Source: Nitriliruptoraceae bacterium
Lineage (GTDB): Bacteria; Actinomycetota; Nitriliruptoria; Nitriliruptorales; Nitriliruptoraceae
Reading direction: 5' to 3'
Length of the DNA stretch: 5,382 nt
NCBI GenBank assembly: GCA_007118045.1
Contig: SKTG01000339.1
Span: forward strand, 1-5,382
Shown here: positions 1 to 5,058 of the stretch, piece by piece
How the letters are laid out: each line of letters begins with the position of its first letter
Numbering within the stretch: the stretch's first letter is position 1
The notes under the pieces: model-generated
Told to the model about the DNA's origin: nothing
The model's input: the letters and a program-made list of their open reading frames with translations, nothing else
The model's database searches: none
Translations under genes and position numbers: made by a program

Positions 1-53
1 CCAGCCGCGTCGCGGTGTCGCTGCGTCCCCGTCCCAGCAGGGATCCGTGTCGC

Positions 54-1307
54 TCAGGAACTCACCGCCACCTGTCCCCTGTCCACCCGCGTCGGGCCGT
101 CCGCGGTCGGCCGGACGTCGATGTCGAAGATCTCGGTCGGGATGTAGAGCGAGCACGAGGCGTTCGGGATATCGACCACCGCGCTGACTCGACCTTCGAC
201 CGGCGCGGTCCCGATGATCGTGTAGGCCTGCTCCCCCGTGTAACCGAACTTCTTGAGGTACTCGATGGCGTTCAGGCAGGCGTTGCGGAACGCGAGCGTG
301 GCGTCGAGGTACTGCTGGGTGTTCGAACCGTGCTCCACGGACGTGCCGCAGAAGGAGATGAACTCCGAGTAGCGCGGTTCCATGTTGCCCGGCATGAAGA
401 CGGGGTCGGTGGTCACCCCGTACTTCTCCATGCCGCCCTTGATCAGGTCGACCCCGAAGTCGATGTAGCCGCCGATCTCGATCGCGCCGCAGAAGGTGAT
501 CTCGCCGTCGCCCTGGCTGAAGTGGAGGTCTCCGCCGGAGAACTTCGCACCGGGCACGTGCACCGGGTACAACACCCGCGAGCCACGCGAGAAGTTCTTG
601 ATGTCGTGGTTGCCGCCGTTCTCCCGCGGTGGGATGGTCCGCGCCCCTTCCTGGGCCACCTGGTTGAACTCGGTGCTGCCGGCGGACAGCGAACCCGCCA
701 GGGCCTCGGCCTCCTCGGGTGGCAACGCCAGTGGTGGGACACGGTCAGGGTCACGGGATATCAGCGCCCGTTCCCGCTCGTTCCAGCGAGCCAGCAGTTC
801 CGCGGACGGTGCGGTCCCGAACAGGCCCGGGTGGGTGATGCCCGTGTAGCGGACCCCTGGGATGTGACGGCTCGTCACCTGATGACCGTGGATGTCCCAG
901 ATGGTCTTGTACGCGTCCGGGAAGACGTCGGTGAGGAACCCGCCTCCGTTGACCTTGGAGAAGATGCCCGTGTAGCCCCAACCCTGACCGGGGAGGTCAC
1001 CGCGTGGCTGAGGGATCGGGCCGAGGTCCAGGATGTCGACCACGAGCAGATCGCCAGGCTCCGCCCCCCGGATACCCACGGGTCCGCTGAGCACGTGGCA
1101 CCGCTCGAGCACCATGTCGCGGATGTCGTTCGCCGAATCATCGTCCACGACCTGCCCGTCGGTCCAATCGAGACACTCGACCCGGAACTCGTCGCCCGGG
1201 GAGACCTCCGAGGCGATCGGGATGTCGGGATGCCATCGGTTGTGCCCCGGGATGTCCTGGTCGAACATCGATCGCGAGTAGTCGATCGCGAAGGCGACGT
1301 CTGGCAT
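54..1307 (-). CDS. fmdA: Acetamidase/formamidase FmdA
   Basis: This cytoplasmic amidohydrolase (FmdA/AmdA family) converts formamide or acetamide plus water to ammonia and formate or acetate. At 417 aa it is close to the usual 400-415 aa and looks intact. Family blocks run along its whole length: GHNRWHPDIP (21-30), FRVECLDWTDGQ (41-52), the DIKNFSRGSRV block (235-245), GDLHFSQGDGEITFCGAIE (259-277), DLIKGGMEKYG (287-297), EYLKKFGYTGEQAY (349-362) and VVDIPNASC (377-385). The ATG is chosen because a strong AAAGGAG lies 6 nt upstream (1314-1320) and the N-terminus fits the family. It follows fmdB by 77 nt on the same strand and is probably co-transcribed from the promoter near 1771-1798. No nickel-dependent urease-type or nitrilase motifs are present, so it is not an aliphatic amidase of the AmiE type. 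Formamide versus acetamide preference cannot be read from the sequence. Confidence 0.95.
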   Translation of the reverse strand: MPDVAFAIDYSRSMFDQDIPGHNRWHPDIPIASEVSPGDEFRVECLDWTDGQVVDDDSANDIRDMVLERCHVLSGPVGIRGAEPGDLLVVDILDLGPIPQPRGDLPGQGWGYTGIFSKVNGGGFLTDVFPDAYKTIWDIHGHQVTSRHIPGVRYTGITHPGLFGTAPSAELLARWNERERALISRDPDRVPPLALPPEEAEALAGSLSAGSTEFNQVAQEGARTIPPRENGGNHDIKNFSRGSRVLYPVHVPGAKFSGGDLHFSQGDGEITFCGAIEIGGYIDFGVDLIKGGMEKYGVTTDPVFMPGNMEPRYSEFISFCGTSVEHGSNTQQYLDATLAFRNACLNAIEYLKKFGYTGEQAYTIIGTAPVEGRVSAVVDIPNASCSLYIPTEIFDIDVRPTADGPTRVDRGQVAVSS

Positions 1308-1384
1308 GGCTCGCTCCTTTCGATCCGTGAGGTTGCTCCTGGATGCTTCGACGACCGAGCGTTCCGATCCTCATCCGCGGGTGG

Positions 1385-1669
1385 TCACCTGCGCGGCAGC
1401 CCTCGGTGGCGCGGATCCGTGCCGTGCGCCGCCGGCGGCCTCGGCCCGGGCGGCACACGCGTGACGACCTCGGGCTCGTCACGTGAACGCTCGGCCCGCG
1501 TCACGGCTTCGGCGACGGCGCGCGGGGTCCGGTTCACACGCGGGGGCGAGTAGACGCGTCGGGCCTGTGCCCCGCAGGTGAAGCAGCGTTCCGAAGGTGC
1601 GGCCGCACCCATGGGACGAACGGTCTCGAAGGGACCGCACCGGTGGCATCGGTACTCGTAGGTCGCCAC
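1385..1669 (-). CDS. fmdB: FmdB-family zinc-ribbon protein
   Basis: This is a 94-aa protein of the FmdB putative regulatory family, named for the fmdB gene of amide operons. Its biochemical role is not well established. The N-terminus reads (V/fM)ATYEYRCHRCG, the family signature, with a CxxC knuckle at Cys8/Cys11 and a second at Cys29/Cys32 (CFTC), together expected to bind one zinc. After about residue 42 it is a basic, proline-rich, probably disordered tail. The GTG at 1669 is chosen because family members begin exactly at this TYEYRC block. A GGGAG at 1673-1677 sits only 3 nt upstream, shorter than ideal, and the open frame extends upstream to an ATG at 1726 that would add non-family sequence. 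It lies between the AmiC-like gene (146 nt upstream) and fmdA (77 nt downstream), which supports a role in amide use or its regulation. Confidence 0.86.
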   Translation of the reverse strand: MATYEYRCHRCGPFETVRPMGAAAPSERCFTCGAQARRVYSPPRVNRTPRAVAEAVTRAERSRDEPEVVTRVPPGPRPPAAHGTDPRHRGLPRR

Positions 1670-1685
1670 GGTCTCCCACCACCCC

Positions 1686-1736
1686 CGTCGGGGCCGACGC
1701 CTGGCCCGACTCCGGTCTCCCTCCATCGGAGCCGAG
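1686..1736 (-). promoter_or_regulatory. Structured fmdBA leader with alternative stems
   Basis: Three pairings can be drawn in the predicted 5' UTR. Stem A pairs 1736-1727 (CTCGGCTCCG) with 1714-1705 (CGGAGTCGGG): 10 pairs including two G-U, with a 12-nt loop. Stem B pairs 1710-1703 (GTCGGGCC) with 1695-1687 (GGCCCCGAC), with one bulged base. Stem C pairs 1699-1694 (CGTCGG) with 1691-1686 (CCGACG). A and B share 1705-1710, and B and C share 1687-1691 and 1694-1695, so A+C and B exclude each other. Such an arrangement could attenuate transcription or control access to the fmdB ribosome binding site at 1673-1677. GC-rich sequence makes chance pairing common, so this is a hypothesis. Confidence 0.35.
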
Positions 1737-1749
1737 CTTTCAGACGACG

Positions 1750-1764
1750 CCGGAAATGTTCCGG
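1750..1764. promoter_or_regulatory. Inverted repeat at the fmdBA start site (candidate operator)
   Basis: CCGGAA and TTCCGG form a perfect 6-bp inverted repeat separated by 3 nt (15 bp in total). It begins about 7 nt downstream of the TATATT box, so it covers the predicted +1. A dimeric repressor bound here would block initiation or promoter clearance. The neighbouring MarR protein is an obvious but unproven candidate. Alternatively it could form a small hairpin at the 5' end of the transcript. Confidence 0.5.
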
Positions 1765-1770
1765 ACCTGA

Positions 1771-1798
1771 AATATACCTCGCGCTCACGGCCCGTCAA
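1771..1798 (-). promoter_or_regulatory. Sigma-70-type promoter for fmdB-fmdA
   Basis: On the minus strand TTGACG (1798-1793) is followed after 16 nt by TATATT (1776-1771). These match the TTGACA and TATAAT consensus at 5 of 6 positions each. This is an AT-rich island in a very GC-rich window, placed 17 nt beyond the AmiC-like stop codon and pointing at fmdB. Predicted transcription start is about 1764, giving a leader of about 95 nt. It implies that fmdBA can be transcribed separately from the upstream gene. Not tested experimentally. Confidence 0.68.
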
Positions 1799-1815
1799 GG
1801 CCGACCCGTGCGCGT

Positions 1816-2910
1816 TCAGAGCTGGACGAGGATCTCGAAGGTGAGCCCGTCAGCCCGGGCGAGATGCACCGGCTGGATGGCCTGTCGACCGTGGAGGTGG
1901 GTCGCACCACGGGGCCCCTGGTACCCGACGGCCCCGGCCCCAGCGGTGCGGAGCAGATCCTCGGCCCGCACCGAGCCCGCCTCCTGGACCATCGTCGCCA
2001 GCAGGGTGACCGCCTCGTAGCAGGACTCGCCCATGCTGTTGAGGACCGGAGCCTCCGCTCCGAAGCGGGCCGAGTAGTCACCCACCAGTTGCAGGGCGTC
2101 CTCGGTGGCGAGCGAGTCGAAGTACGCCGCGGAGGAGAAGAGGCCGTCGGTCGCCTCCGCGCCGCTGGCGAGCAGCATGTTCTCGTCCATCAGGGAGCTG
2201 AGCCGGATGAGGCGCTCATCGAGGCCGGCGGCCGCGAAGGCTCGGTTGAAGTGGACCGCGTCCTGGCCGACGAGCAGCATCAACACGCCCTGTGCCGTGC
2301 TCCGGCCGAGCCGGTCGAGCACCTCGGTGTAGTCGGTCTGGCCCAAGGGCACGTAGACCTCTTCGACGATGTCGAGGCAGAGGTCGTGCGCGAAGCTGCG
2401 GGTCGCCCGGGCCGACCCGCGGGGCCACAGGTAGTCGTCGCCGACGAGCGCCCACCGGTGGATGCCGAGCTCCCGGGCCAGCCAGCGCATCGCCGGCGCG
2501 ATCTGGCGCCCCGGGGTCTCGCCGAGCAGCAGGACCTCGGAGTTCGGTTCGCCGCCCTCGTACAAGGCGCTGTAGACGTAGGGCACCTGTCGTGGGAGAC
2601 GTTCGATGATCGCTCGCCGCACGTGCGAGAGGTGCCAGCCGACCACGGCGTCGAGGCGTTCGTGGCGAACGGCAGCGGTGACCCGCTCCCCGACGTCGGT
2701 CGCCTCTCCGGCTCCATCGATCGGTGACAGCCGGATGCGTCTGCCGAGCATGCCCCCGGCGGCGTTCCATCCCTCCGCCGCCAGGACCGCGCAGGCCAGG
2801 CAGGACAGGCCGAACAGGCCGGCTGGCCCGTGCATCGGGATCACGAGCCCGATGGCCACCGTGTCCGCCCGGTGCTGGTCACCGGGTTCGAGCACCTCCG
2901 AGGCGTACAC
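1816..2910 (-). CDS. AmiC-like amide-binding sensor protein (periplasmic-binding-protein fold, no signal peptide)
   Basis: This protein has the type I periplasmic-binding fold of the AmiC/UrtA/FmdD group. With the GTG start it is 364 aa, against about 385 for Pseudomonas AmiC. Blocks that line up with AmiC, recalled from memory, are IGLVIPMHGPAG (20-31), WHLSHVRRAI (92-101), YSALYEG (113-119), DDYLWPR (158-164), EEVYVPLGQTDY (183-194) and a GPRG-led C-terminal strand region (332-355). Residues matching AmiC Ser85, Tyr104 and Tyr150 are kept. The Thr106 position is Ala. There is no signal peptide or lipobox and no ABC permease gene nearby, so a cytoplasmic sensor is more likely than a transporter subunit. 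The GTG at 2910 is chosen because G/C-ending codons are about 90 percent after it but only about two thirds before it. An ATG at 3000, with AAGGG 5 nt upstream, would give 394 aa but would overlap the marR start. A GTG at 2859 is also possible. Confidence 0.85.
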   Translation of the reverse strand: MYASEVLEPGDQHRADTVAIGLVIPMHGPAGLFGLSCLACAVLAAEGWNAAGGMLGRRIRLSPIDGAGEATDVGERVTAAVRHERLDAVVGWHLSHVRRAIIERLPRQVPYVYSALYEGGEPNSEVLLLGETPGRQIAPAMRWLARELGIHRWALVGDDYLWPRGSARATRSFAHDLCLDIVEEVYVPLGQTDYTEVLDRLGRSTAQGVLMLLVGQDAVHFNRAFAAAGLDERLIRLSSLMDENMLLASGAEATDGLFSSAAYFDSLATEDALQLVGDYSARFGAEAPVLNSMGESCYEAVTLLATMVQEAGSVRAEDLLRTAGAGAVGYQGPRGATHLHGRQAIQPVHLARADGLTFEILVQL

Positions 2911-2925
2911 TAGCCCCCGTTCCGA

Positions 2926-2943
2926 GCCCGCGCCGGCGCGGGC
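2926..2943. promoter_or_regulatory. 18-bp perfect palindrome in the marR/AmiC-like divergent spacer
   Basis: GCCCGCGCC followed by GGCGCGGGC is a perfect 18-bp palindrome with no spacer, lying between the GTG at 2910 and the ATG at 2999. Its size and position suit a MarR-family dimer site controlling both divergent genes. It consists only of G and C, so a structural or chance origin is possible. A TACACT sequence at 2906-2911 could serve as a rightward -10 box, but I see no matching -35. Confidence 0.42.
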
Positions 2944-2972
2944 ACCGCCACCTCGAACCGCTCCCGTCTCCG

Positions 2973-2987
2973 CTTGGGGGATCCAAG
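2973..2987. promoter_or_regulatory. Inverted repeat overlapping the marR ribosome binding site
   Basis: CTTGG (2973-2977) and CCAAG (2983-2987) form a 5-bp inverted repeat with a 5-nt spacer. The right arm overlaps the AAGGAA ribosome binding sequence of marR (2985-2990). The CTTGG/CCAAG arms recall the TTG...CAA half-sites of some MarR operators such as E. coli marO. It could be an autoregulatory operator or, in RNA, a hairpin that hides the ribosome binding site. Confidence 0.35.
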
Positions 2988-2998
2988 GAACCTCGGCC

Positions 2999-3478
2999 AT
3001 GACGACCCTTGTTTCCGAGCAGCTTCTCCGCATTATGGGGGACGTCGATCGGCTTGTCTCGGCGACCGTGGACCCGGTCCTCAAGGAGGCCGGCTTGGCG
3101 CGGGAGCAGTGGCAACTGCTTCGCCTGCTCGCTGACGGCCACGGCAGGCGGATGGGGTGGATCACCGAGCAACTGGGTCTACCAGCGCCCACGGTGACCC
3201 GCGCCGTCGACGGACTGGTGGCCCGGACGCTCGTCTACCGACGCGGCGACCCGCTCGATCGACGTCGGGTCCTGGTGTTCCTCGGCGAGCCCGGTCGTGA
3301 GGTGCTCGAGCAGGTTATCGCTGGGTTCGACGAGCGGGCCCAGGGATCCTTCGACGGCTTGAGCGCGGATGACCGTGAACGACTGGTCGACACCCTGCAG
3401 CGACTGCTGGCGGTCGCATCGTCGCCCGCGGCCGGTGAGACCACCGCCGCGGCCCCGCGCAGCCACGGCTCGGGTTGA
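2999..3478 (+). CDS. MarR-family transcriptional regulator
   Basis: This 159-aa dimeric winged-helix regulator has the usual length for the family. N-terminal dimerisation helices span about residues 5-30. The DNA-binding part follows: REQWQLLRLLADG (35-47), a helix at WITEQLGLPAPTVTRAVDGL (54-73) containing the recognition helix, and the wing DPLDRRRVLVFLGEPG (84-99) with the family's conserved D-x-R-(R/S) turn. A C-terminal helix (about 100-140) and a short Ala/Thr-rich tail complete it. The ATG at 2999 has AGGA about 9 nt upstream, and the frame is open further upstream without family similarity. It diverges from the AmiC-like gene, so it probably regulates the amide locus and itself through the inverted repeats in the 88-bp spacer. 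The ligand is unknown; an amide or a product of amide breakdown is a guess from context. Confidence 0.93.
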   Translation: MTTLVSEQLLRIMGDVDRLVSATVDPVLKEAGLAREQWQLLRLLADGHGRRMGWITEQLGLPAPTVTRAVDGLVARTLVYRRGDPLDRRRVLVFLGEPGREVLEQVIAGFDERAQGSFDGLSADDRERLVDTLQRLLAVASSPAAGETTAAAPRSHGSG

Positions 3479-3577
3479 CGCAAGGGGCGGCTCCTCGACG
3501 TGGGTGTCGCCGAGGCAGCCGGAGGGCTCCTGGTGATCCACGCGATGCCGGCTCGCCCGCGCTACCGCAAGCTGTTC
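3479..3577 (+). pseudogene. Fragment resembling the C-terminus of a BrnT-like toxin-family protein
   Basis: Immediately after the marR stop, in the same frame, the translation contains GRLLDVGVAE followed by LLVIHAMPARPRYRKL (to about 3574). I associate the pattern GRLLE(I/V)GV...(I/V)IHAMPxRPKY with short actinobacterial BrnT/DUF4258-like proteins, from memory and without a search. Only about 30 residues are present, there is no N-terminal part and no convincing start (a GTG at 3500 has no ribosome binding site), and the similarity stops where the next fragment begins in another frame. It is therefore called a remnant. A weak CCTCG/CGAGG hairpin (3493-3515) lies inside it and might serve as a poor terminator for marR. 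Confidence 0.42.
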
Positions 3578-3711
3578 TCGGTCGGCTCCCCGAGGAGACC
3601 TGGGTCTACCCCGGCCCCGGTGACGACACCACCCACGGCGAGGAACGCCCCACATGGCCGGCTGTCGCGCACGCGGCTCGTAGCCGAGGCGGACGCGGGT
3701 ACCCCGAGTAG
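3574..3711 (+). pseudogene. C-terminal remnant of a metallo-beta-lactamase-fold hydrolase (glyoxalase II-like)
   Basis: The frame ending at the TAG 3709-3711 reads VLGRLPEETWVYPGPGDDTT, then HGEERP and a short tail. Intact actinobacterial MBL-fold hydrolases end with GRLPDDTWVYPGHGxDTTxGxERP. Only this last strand and tail survive; the HxHxDH motif and the rest of the fold are missing. The metal-ligand His of PGHG is replaced by Pro (codon CCC, 3616-3618), so even this piece could not bind metal normally. The open frame extends back to 3475 but matches nothing upstream of about 3574. Confidence that it is non-functional is high; the family call is good but rests on one motif. Confidence 0.62.
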
Positions 3712-3802
3712 CGCGAACGGGCGATCCTTCCTGGCCATCGCGACGAAGCGTGATGTGTCGGCCAGCCGGCCCACACGTGTCCGGACGATCTGGGAGTCAC
3801 TC

Positions 3803-4039
3803 ATGAAGCGCATCCTTGCTACCGCGGCAAGCGCCGCGTTCGCCATGTCCCTGATGGCAGGACCCGCGTTCGCGAAGGTCGAAACCCCGCCGGCCGACGG
3901 TGCTTGCGTCGCCCAGGGTGTTCAGAACCTGAAGGGCGCGATCGGCACGGTGGCGCCCGTTGCAGGACCCGGCGCTGTTGCTGGCGTGATCATCGCCCAC
4001 ACGAACGGCGACGGGAGCTTCAGCGGCGCCAACTGCTGA
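3803..4039 (+). CDS. Small secreted protein of unknown function
   Basis: This 78-aa protein is exported by a typical Sec signal peptide: MKR, a hydrophobic stretch (about 4-20), and an A-F-A cleavage site after residue 24. The mature chain is about 54 aa, rich in Gly, Ala and Val. It has two cysteines, Cys35 and the final residue Cys78, which could form one disulfide closing almost the whole chain. There is no lipobox, membrane anchor or LPXTG signal. The ATG at 3803 is fixed by GGGAG 6 nt upstream and by the signal peptide; the frame is open upstream to 3500 but without coding character. An 8-bp palindrome ACACGTGT (3773-3780) lies 22 nt before the start. A strong terminator follows 21 nt after the stop, so it is probably a single-gene unit. 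I do not recognise the family. Confidence 0.78.
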   Translation: MKRILATAASAAFAMSLMAGPAFAKVETPPADGACVAQGVQNLKGAIGTVAPVAGPGAVAGVIIAHTNGDGSFSGANC

Positions 4040-4060
4040 GACCGAGGTCGTGTGCTCAGT

Positions 4061-4091
4061 GGGCGCCCCGGCCATCGGGGTCGGGGCGCCC
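4061..4091 (+). terminator. GC-rich hairpin terminator after the secreted-protein gene
   Basis: GGGCGCCCCG (4061-4070) and CGGGGCGCCC (4082-4091) form a perfect 10-bp stem. A G-U and two G-C pairs inside extend it to 13 pairs with a 5-nt loop. It begins 21 nt after the stop at 4039. There is no T-run, as is common for actinobacterial hairpin terminators. It could also stop leftward transcription from the region beyond 4333. Confidence 0.58.
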
Positions 4092-4332
4092 GTCACGTCC
4101 GTGGCCCATCGTCTCCCCTTCGAAGGGGTGCCGCGATGCGGCCACGGCTCTCGCCGCCGTCGCCCGGACTGGCCCGAGCACCGTCGGACACCGGCCCAGA
4201 TGCACCTCGACGGGGCGGTACCGGACCGGCAGGTCCTCCCAGCCTCCTGCTCGTGGTCGTCCTTCCCCACCGCCCGGCGGGGCTGGAGGACCGGTGCGGG
4301 ACCTCGTTCAGCTGGCCTGCGGTACTCGGACC
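4092..4332. other. No recognisable gene; one long imperfect hairpin
   Basis: Between the terminator and the HD/LuxR remnant I see open frames on both strands but none with a ribosome binding site, family motif or convincing composition. The clearest structure is an imperfect inverted repeat. GGTCCTCCCAGCC (4232-4244) pairs with GGCTGGAGGACC (4281-4292) with one bulged C, and the loop holds a smaller CCGCC/GGCGG hairpin. This may be degraded coding DNA. Confidence 0.4.
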
Positions 4333-4789
4333 TCATCGAGCAGCTGGATCGGTTCGGCTGCGACCGGTTCGGTTTCGCTCCGGGATCCGCCGGTTGCTGC
4401 AGCCCTCCGCGACCAGTCGCAGCACCTCCACCTCGCGGTCGGTGAGCCCCCGCCGAGCGGGCCTTCTCCCCGGCCGGTCTGCCGCGCAGCAGCCTCGGCA
4501 CCAACGTCGTGGCGACGTCACGAGCGTCGGCCCGGTTGGCACGCTCCGCAGCCATCTGGACGGTGAACTCGTCCCCGTACAGCTGCGCGGTCTCGTGCGC
4601 GAAGCCGACGCACCCGGCGTGGAGCATCAGACCCGTGTACAGCCCAGCCCGCACGTCCTCGTCGGGGAGGTCCAGCGACCGGGCCAGCGTCACCGCCAGC
4701 GCCGACGAGCGCAGCGACTCGCCCGGTGGGAGCCCGAAGCCGAGGTCGGCCAACCGCGACATCCCGGCGACGAGATCGACCAAGCGCAC
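4333..4789 (-). pseudogene. HD-domain / LuxR-type regulator, internally deleted and truncated
   Basis: A GTG at 4789 with AGGGAG 5 nt upstream opens a good coding N-terminus of about 110 aa. It holds MRLVDLVAGMSRLADLGFGL (1-20), LRSSALAVTLARSLDLPDED (26-45), LMLHAGCVGFAHETA (54-68) and RGRPAGEKAR (102-111). These resemble the start of actinobacterial HD-type phosphohydrolase regulators that end in a LuxR HTH. At about 4455-4457 similarity jumps to another frame, GLTDREVEVLRLVAEGCSNRRI, the first helices of a LuxR/GerE HTH. The remaining HD core between the two is missing. The second frame then loses similarity after NRRI, before the recognition helix, and ends at the TGA 4333-4335. So there is a large internal deletion with frame change plus loss of the C-terminus. 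Continuing in the first frame gives low-quality sequence as far as 3797. Near the decayed end is an 11-bp direct repeat with one mismatch (4347-4357 and 4362-4372). Confidence 0.68.
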
Positions 4790-4827
4790 CGGTACTCCCT
4801 GTCACCACCCCGTACGCCACCATCGGG

Positions 4828-4841
4828 CGACGCGAGCGTCG
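4828..4841. repeat. 14-bp inverted repeat in the divergent spacer
   Basis: CGACGC and GCGTCG flank a 2-nt GA centre. It lies about 40 bp upstream of the GTG of the HD/LuxR remnant. Its arms contain the same GCGACG core as the tandem repeat at 4892-4912. A regulator site is possible, but a chance occurrence in GC-rich DNA cannot be excluded. Confidence 0.32.
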
Positions 4842-4891
4842 ACGGACCCCGTTGGTCACGACGCACCACGGTAACGGAGAGCACCCTTCGC

Positions 4892-4912
4892 GCGACGTGC
4901 GACGTGCGACGT
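4892..4912. repeat. Three perfect 7-bp tandem repeats (GCGACGT x3)
   Basis: GCGACGT occurs three times head to tail without mismatch, in the 269-bp spacer between the leftward HD/LuxR remnant and the rightward membrane-protein gene. The copies are 147 bp from the membrane-protein ATG. They could be iterated regulator half-sites or a short slippage-prone tract. Confidence 0.6.
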
Positions 4913-5058
4913 CAGGGGAACGACCAACCACGTCGCCGCGACCCGCCCGTGGCTGTCTGGGGCTGGAACCCCACTCCGTGGCCACGGCTCTGGTTAGCCT
5001 CGTCATCGGCACGGTCGGGAAGCAGTTGCGGGCCCCGTCCGTGCGAGGAGGCGTCACC

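Noticed and set aside
32..43. Possible terminator after fmdA (TCCC/GGGA)
   Set aside because: The stem is only 4 bp with no T-run, too weak to call.
15..1553. 512-codon open frame on the plus strand
   Set aside because: It is antisense to fmdA and fmdB, whose family motifs are unambiguous. Long antisense frames are expected in GC-rich coding DNA.
1670..1764. Classical ANTAR twin-hexaloop RNA target in the fmdBA leader
   Set aside because: The stems I can draw do not give two six-base loops with the conserved A and G positions, so the known ANTAR motif is not supported.
1864..2727. 287-codon plus-strand frame
   Set aside because: It mirrors the AmiC-like gene on the opposite strand and shows no motif of its own.
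2911..3192. Upstream extension of the AmiC-like gene to 3192
   Set aside because: It would lie antisense to about 190 bp of marR, and the added residues have no family similarity.
4347..4372. Possible attachment site or short CRISPR-like repeat (two 11-bp copies)
   Set aside because: There are only two imperfect copies 15 bp apart, with no integrase, tRNA or cas gene in view.
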